A DNA stretch of 12,891 nucleotides, taken from assembly GCA_030267965.1 (NCBI GenBank), contig BRYA01000605.1, forward strand, positions 24,876-37,766, in the 5' to 3' direction. The notes under the pieces were generated by a model. The model saw only the letters and a program-made list of their open reading frames with translations, was not told the DNA's origin and did not search any database. A program made the translations under genes and the position numbers. The stretch comes from Triparma columacea. Its lineage: Eukaryota; Sar; Bolidophyceae; Parmales; Triparmaceae. Position 1 is the first letter of the stretch, and every line of letters begins with the position of its first letter. This document shows positions 9,101 to 12,891 of the stretch, in pieces.

Positions 9101-11830
9101 AGAGATGTTGTGTGGATTAATATCCAGAGCACAGATGACTTGAGAAAAGAAGACCCTGTCAAGTTTCGCCATGTTGTTGCCACTGCGCACACAATCTGGA
9201 TGTTTGAATCTTTACCTCCTTTGGGTGGTGTACCACAAACGAGAGCTACATTCCAAACACAAGTAGACTTGCACAGCCCAATACCAAATGCAGTCATTGA
9301 AAAGTTGGGTACAAAGTTCCTAACTGCTGCATCACGATTGCGCCAAAAGTTTGATAAGACTAATGAGATTGACAAGCCAAGGAGGATGGAGATTGTCAAG
9401 AAGATGGAAGATCTCAAGGTGAGGGGCGACACAAAACTCTTACCACTGTTTGACATGATTAGAGCAACTGTTGGTGCAGAAGGAGGAGGAAAGAGTTGGG
9501 GAATGATTTCTGTTACTTTGAGAACAGGATTTGAGGAAGCAGCTGCATACTTCTGGGATGTGGACAGACTTCAGACTAAGGGCTTAGTGAGGGAAGCTGC
9601 AAATGCAGGTAACGACTTTGATTTAGAGGTCAGGGCAAAGGAGCGCATCAAAACAACGTTGCAAAGCTTTAATGTGACCTTTGTCTCAAAGATGCGTTTG
9701 TATAGAGCAGATAAGAGCACTCTTGTTATCATGAGTGAAGCAATCAAAGAGAGAGGGTTGCAATCTCAAGGAACAGAAGATTTTGCAGTGAGGTTCTGCA
9801 GGGTTGGTAAAAAAGAAACCAAGATAAATATTGTCACAAGGCTGGAGCTGGGAAAAGAGATCACAAAGGGGGTTGCAAAGACCAGCGCTAACCGGCGCCT
9901 TGAGGTTGGTAGTAATGCTGCCGTTTACTTTGAAAACCTTTTAAGCAGCTCAGAAGCCAATGAAGAGGATGGCAGGAGGTTTGGAGATCAGTTGATGTCA
10001 AGGCTCAAGGAGATGAAAGTTGGAGGTAGTAAGGACGGGGTGGTAAATGAGTTCATGGCAAAAAATAGGGCAATGAAAGAGCTTGAGGAGCAAAACAGGT
10101 TTGTCAAAACAATGTTGTGCGCTATAATAAGGAACAAATTGAGGAGAAGAGCAACTAGAGAGGGAGTAGTTGAGAGTTTGGAGGAAGCAAGAGGCTTGGA
10201 GATTGGAAGTGCACTTAAAGTTATCACAATGCAAACACTGACGGCAAAGCATGCTGTAGATGAGTGGACCCATCAATACCCTGAAGTGCAGAAAGTTATG
10301 AATGAACAAGTGTGGTTAAGGCCCATGATTGAGACAATTGCTGTGAATCTATTTAAGAACTCAAAGATTGGCTTGAAGGCAAGGGTTACCTTTGGTGCTG
10401 TCACAAGCATGACTGATTTGCTGACCGATGTGTATGTGACGAGCATGTTTTGGCATGATAAGAAGTATGGGTACTTCAAAGCTTCTCTGGCAAGTTTGAC
10501 AGTGTCAATTTGGCTTCAGATGTTTGCTGTTTATGGACAGAATAGGAATTTGGGGATGATGAGGGTGTTGAGGGAGTGGATTCCAATCTTGCTTGGGTAC
10601 AAGCCTGCTGTTGATGCTTACAGGGTGGCAACTGGAGCAAAGCAAGAGGTTGGGACTCCAACTGACCCAATGTTTGAGATGACAATTATAAAAGTGGTTG
10701 AGATGTTTGCTGAGGCAATCCCTGGAGTGATCATCCAACTAATGGCTATAGCAACAAGTGACAAAGGGGTTGGAACTTCAGCATGGCTTTCAGTTTCAGT
10801 TTCAGCTATTACAACAGGCTTTGCCTCTGCAACAATTAGTTATGACTTTGACACAGACCCTACTAGGAGAGAACAGATGCCAGACTTCTATGGATACATA
10901 CCAGCAAAAGCAAGCAAGAGAACATTAGTATTTGTGTCCATGTTGCTCTTGTCAGCAGGGATGCTTCTAATAAGGTGTACAACCATAGTTCTTCTTGGAT
11001 TGATGGGAGGTAGTTGGGTCTATCTCTACATTGGAGCCGACCTTGGTCTGTACTTGTTGGTTAAGATATTGAGGGGAGACTTCTGGTATTGGTTACCATT
11101 TGGGGGTAACGGAGAGATTGTGGGTAGTATTATTTTCAGAGTGTGCGTTAAGATCATCGTAGACTTTACTTCCATTGTGCAGTTTAGACATCCAAATGAA
11201 GTTGGGGGAGTATATTGGCTGTTTGGTCTTCTGTTGACAATGGTAAGTCTACCAGTGTCACTACATTTAACTTCACCTTATGTTGATGAGGGAGCAATTG
11301 ATATTTCATCATCAATTGCAAAGTATTTCATACCGATAACGGTCCTGTGCTTTGCTGTCTTCTTTTGGAACATTGAAAGTAAGTACTGGCACACCTTCTG
11401 GAGTACACAGAGGTCAAAGGATATGTCAATGTCATACTTTCTTGAAGGAGAAAGTGATGAAGCAAAGTTTGTAGTCCTTACTCACTCAAGGCATCATTGG
11501 GTCTCAATTGAAGAAGACATTAAGAAATGGGTTGGCTTAAACTGGGATAAATGGGAAGAGGAGAAACCAGAATGGTTTACTGACGCTATGAAAGCTTTGG
11601 CGCCTGTAGATTTTATTCCAGCAGATGGAGATGCTAGAAGGAGAGAGAGTGTTAGGAGAGCAAGTGTTGATGCTGAAGCTGAGGGTGGTCTAGCAGGTGC
11701 TTTTAGAGCAAGTATTAGGAGAGCAAGTGTTGGAGGCGCTGATCGTGGAGATATTATAGGGGTGGGAGGTGGGAAGGCTAAAGTAAGCAGTGTTATTCCG
11801 ATGGAAGATGAGGATGAGGATAGGGAGTAA
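6121..11830 (+). CDS. 1638-aa membrane protein with START-like repeats and XK-related-like membrane domain (5 exons)
   Basis: Exons are 6121-6481, 6613-6645, 6779-6811, 6957-7001 and 7386-11830; all four junctions are phase 1, giving 1638 aa. Residues about 14-40 and 200-250 are coiled coils sharing an EIAxLKAS core. Residues 109-168 are a short repeat built by duplicated exons. Residues about 347-583, 585-813 and 817-1016 look like three START-like lipid-binding modules; the first two are clearly repeats of each other (IIKNEPQNYTDEEE against VIKNEQQTYTEEEE, VDASLEEC against VDASVYEC, NLGVRGFS against DLGIPGFS). Residues about 1150-1493 hold 8-9 hydrophobic segments. TDLLTDVYVTSMFW and EMFAEAIPGVIIQL resemble XK-related scramblases. 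The tail has RRAS phospho-site-like repeats and an acidic end. I infer a lipid-sensing or lipid-moving membrane protein. Coding is certain; the family names are motif-level judgments. Confidence 0.92.
6613..6645 (+). other. Micro-exon 2 (33 nt, phase 1-1)
   Basis: Flanked by CCCGCAG and GTGAGTG, it adds 11 residues, ESENDHGEARR, to the START-like membrane protein. Its first 26 nt match the start of exon 5 (7386-7411) at 22 positions, which shows common origin. Being phase-symmetric, it can be skipped without a frameshift. Confidence 0.82.
6779..6811 (+). other. Micro-exon 3 (33 nt, phase 1-1)
   Basis: Flanked by GCTGCAG and GTGAGTT, it encodes ATEMSHEDAGR. Its 3' part plus the donor matches the end of exon 1 (6460-6486) at about 22 of 27 positions, and its core matches exon 4 at 18 of 19. 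Confidence 0.82.
6957..7001 (+). other. Micro-exon 4 (45 nt, phase 1-1)
   Basis: Flanked by TTCGCAG and GTAAGTT, it encodes VAKSKSSHEDAGQDR, the same SHEDAG unit extended by four residues. It is followed by the repeat-containing intron 7002-7385, and the frame stays open beyond its donor to 7315. Confidence 0.8.
7002..7385 (+). other. Intron 4 of the START-like gene, open in the upstream exon's frame
   Basis: The donor GAG|GTAAGTT and acceptor ACCGCAG|AC are strong. If the intron were retained, exon 4's frame would continue for about 104 further codons, through the 24-bp repeats read as ATAWDASA-type octapeptides, to a TGA at 7313-7315. That product would be a truncated protein of about 260 residues lacking all START-like and membrane domains. 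Whether it is made is unknown. Confidence 0.7.
7136..7314 (+). repeat. 24-bp tandem repeat (7 full copies plus a partial) inside intron 4
   Basis: Units beginning GCGACCGC start at 7136, 7160, 7184, 7208, 7232, 7256, 7280 and 7304, a strict 24-bp period. Copies 1-3 are the most diverged; later ones are near-identical. Because 24 is divisible by three and the unit is GC-rich, several frames stay open on both strands. There are no unique spacers, so it is a minisatellite and not a CRISPR array. Confidence 0.93.
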
Positions 11831-11879
11831 CTAAAGGGGCAGCAACATTTGTAGGATAAATTGATTTAATTTGGTGTAG

Positions 11880-12676
11880 TTGTGAGTATTTTGAAAGTGT
11901 TTTAAGAAGAGTCAATGTATTGTGGGAGTGTTAAAGTGGTATGTGAGTATTGAGGAAGTTTAGTGGGAGTGCATGGTGTTTTTGAGAGTTGTGAAAGTGT
12001 TATATTGGTTTGTGAGTATAAAGGAAGTGTAGTAGATGTTTATGGAATAAATAAAAAGAGGGTGAGTGTGGTTATGGAGAGGAGAGAGAGGAATTAAGGG
12101 AAAAGAGTTGTGGAGAGGAGAGTATAAGGTTTAGTGATGTAAGTGTGTGTAGGTAAATGTTAATTGTGTTTTAAAGAATTAAGGAAGTGTTATAGTGGTT
12201 TGTTAGTATGATGGAAGTGTAGAAAATGTGTATGAGGATGAATAAAAGGAGGGTGAGTGTGGTGGGTGAAAGGAGTGAGAGGAATTAAGGAGTGAGGGTA
12301 GAAGAGAGGAAAGTGTAAGGTGAAATGATGTGTGTAAGTGTAGTAGATGTGTATGAACATGAGTTAAAGAAGGGTGAGTGTAGTTATGGAGAGGAGAAAG
12401 AAGAAGAAAGGGGTAAGAGTAGTGGTTTGTGAGTATATTGGAAGTGAAGTAGATGTGTATGGGGAAGAATGAAGGAGTGTGAGGGTAGTTGTGGAGAGAA
12501 GAAAGGAGAAGAAAAGGGTGAGAATAGTGGTTTGTGAGTATAATGTAAGTGTAGTGGATGTGTATGGGGATGAATAAAAGGAGTGTAAGTGTGGTTATTG
12601 AGAGAAGAGAGAAGAAGAAAGGGGTAAGAGTAGTGGTTTGTGAGTATATTGGAAGTGAAGTAGATGTGTGAAAATT
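11880..12676 (+). repeat. Degenerate tandem repeats, about 105-bp period in the last copies
   Basis: Units of the type GTGAGTATA, then GGAAGTG, AGTAGATGTGTATG, a GGTGAGTGTGGTTATGGAGAG-like section, GAAGAAAGGGG and TAGTGGTTT begin at 12429, 12534 and 12640, 105-106 bp apart. Looser copies begin near 11882, 11943, 12012 and 12202 with variable spacing. The unit ends in TAGTGGTTT, the same motif that forms the terminal 10-bp repeat. Confidence 0.75.
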
Positions 12677-12740
12677 AATATGAAATTTGGGTGTGTGTGT
12701 GAGTAAATGAGTAAGTTTGGAGTGGATTAAAAGTGGAATG

Positions 12741-12891
12741 TAATGGTTTGTAGTGGTTTGTAGTGAAATGTGGTAGTTTGAAGTGGTTTGTAATGATTTG
12801 TAGTGATTTGTAAAAGGATTGTAGTGGTTTGTAGTGGTTTGTAGTGGTTTGTAGTGGTTTGTAGTGGTTTGTAGTGGTTTGTAGTGGTTTG
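12741..12891 (+). repeat. 10-bp minisatellite (GTAGTGGTTT)n running off the window
   Basis: Six perfect 10-bp units cover 12831-12890, preceded by diverged copies (such as GTAGTGATTT and GTAGTGAAAT) back to about 12741. The array continues past the window edge, so its length is unknown. It is not a known telomere motif. Confidence 0.92.

Larger units (their letters stand above)
11841..12891 (+). other. C-depleted 3' flank, no gene seen
   Basis: The plus strand has only five C in about 1050 nt; 11973-12357 and 12359-12891 contain none. The composition is A/G/T, with long stretches of G and T. No ORF on either strand looks like a protein. Because this is the coding strand of the upstream gene, any read-through RNA would be almost C-free and could form R-loops. 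Confidence 0.9.

Noticed and set aside
12831..12891. Telomere repeat
   Set aside because: The 10-bp GTAGTGGTTT unit does not match TTAGGG-type or other known telomere motifs; an exotic telomere cannot be excluded but is not supported.

Overview
This is eukaryotic nuclear DNA. It has three protein genes broken by GT-AG introns, with strong AG|GTGAG or AG|GTAAG donors and C-rich polypyrimidine tracts ahead of CAG/TAG acceptors. There are no bacterial-style operons or ribosome binding sites. The intron style, the C/G-run-rich non-coding DNA and a very large multi-pass protein with START-like repeats suggest a unicellular alga or protist, perhaps a stramenopile such as a bolidophyte or diatom relative. 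The taxon is inference only.

Layout. (1) Positions 40-3800, minus strand: a seven-exon gene that I assembled by hand from splice sites and reading phase (2238 nt, 745 aa). It encodes a MARCH-type RING-CH zinc finger, then a MYND zinc finger, then hydrophobic segments and a Gly/Ala-rich tail. Both fingers are split by introns, so no single ORF shows either one whole. (2) Positions 3801-4046: a short AT-rich intergenic region between divergent genes, probably a shared promoter. (3) Positions 4047-5516 (possibly from 3975), plus strand: a three-exon gene for an isocitrate lyase/PEP mutase superfamily enzyme with a signal-peptide-like N-terminus. (4) Positions 5517-6120: spacer with a possible poly(A) signal and perhaps a 5'UTR exon of the next gene. 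(5) Positions 6121-11830, plus strand: a five-exon gene for a 1638-aa protein. It has short coiled coils, a run of duplicated phase-1 micro-exons, three START-like repeats, and 8-9 membrane segments reminiscent of XK-related scramblases. One of its introns contains a 24-bp tandem repeat that is open in the gene's own frame. (6) Positions 11831-12891: downstream DNA almost devoid of C on the plus strand, made of degenerate repeats of about 105 bp and ending in a 10-bp minisatellite that runs off the window.

Nothing shows that the three genes form one pathway. The membrane E3 ligase-like gene and the ICL-family gene share only a divergent promoter. The best candidates for something undescribed are the RING-CH plus MYND membrane protein, the duplicated micro-exon array with its repeat-bearing intron, and the C-free downstream tract.
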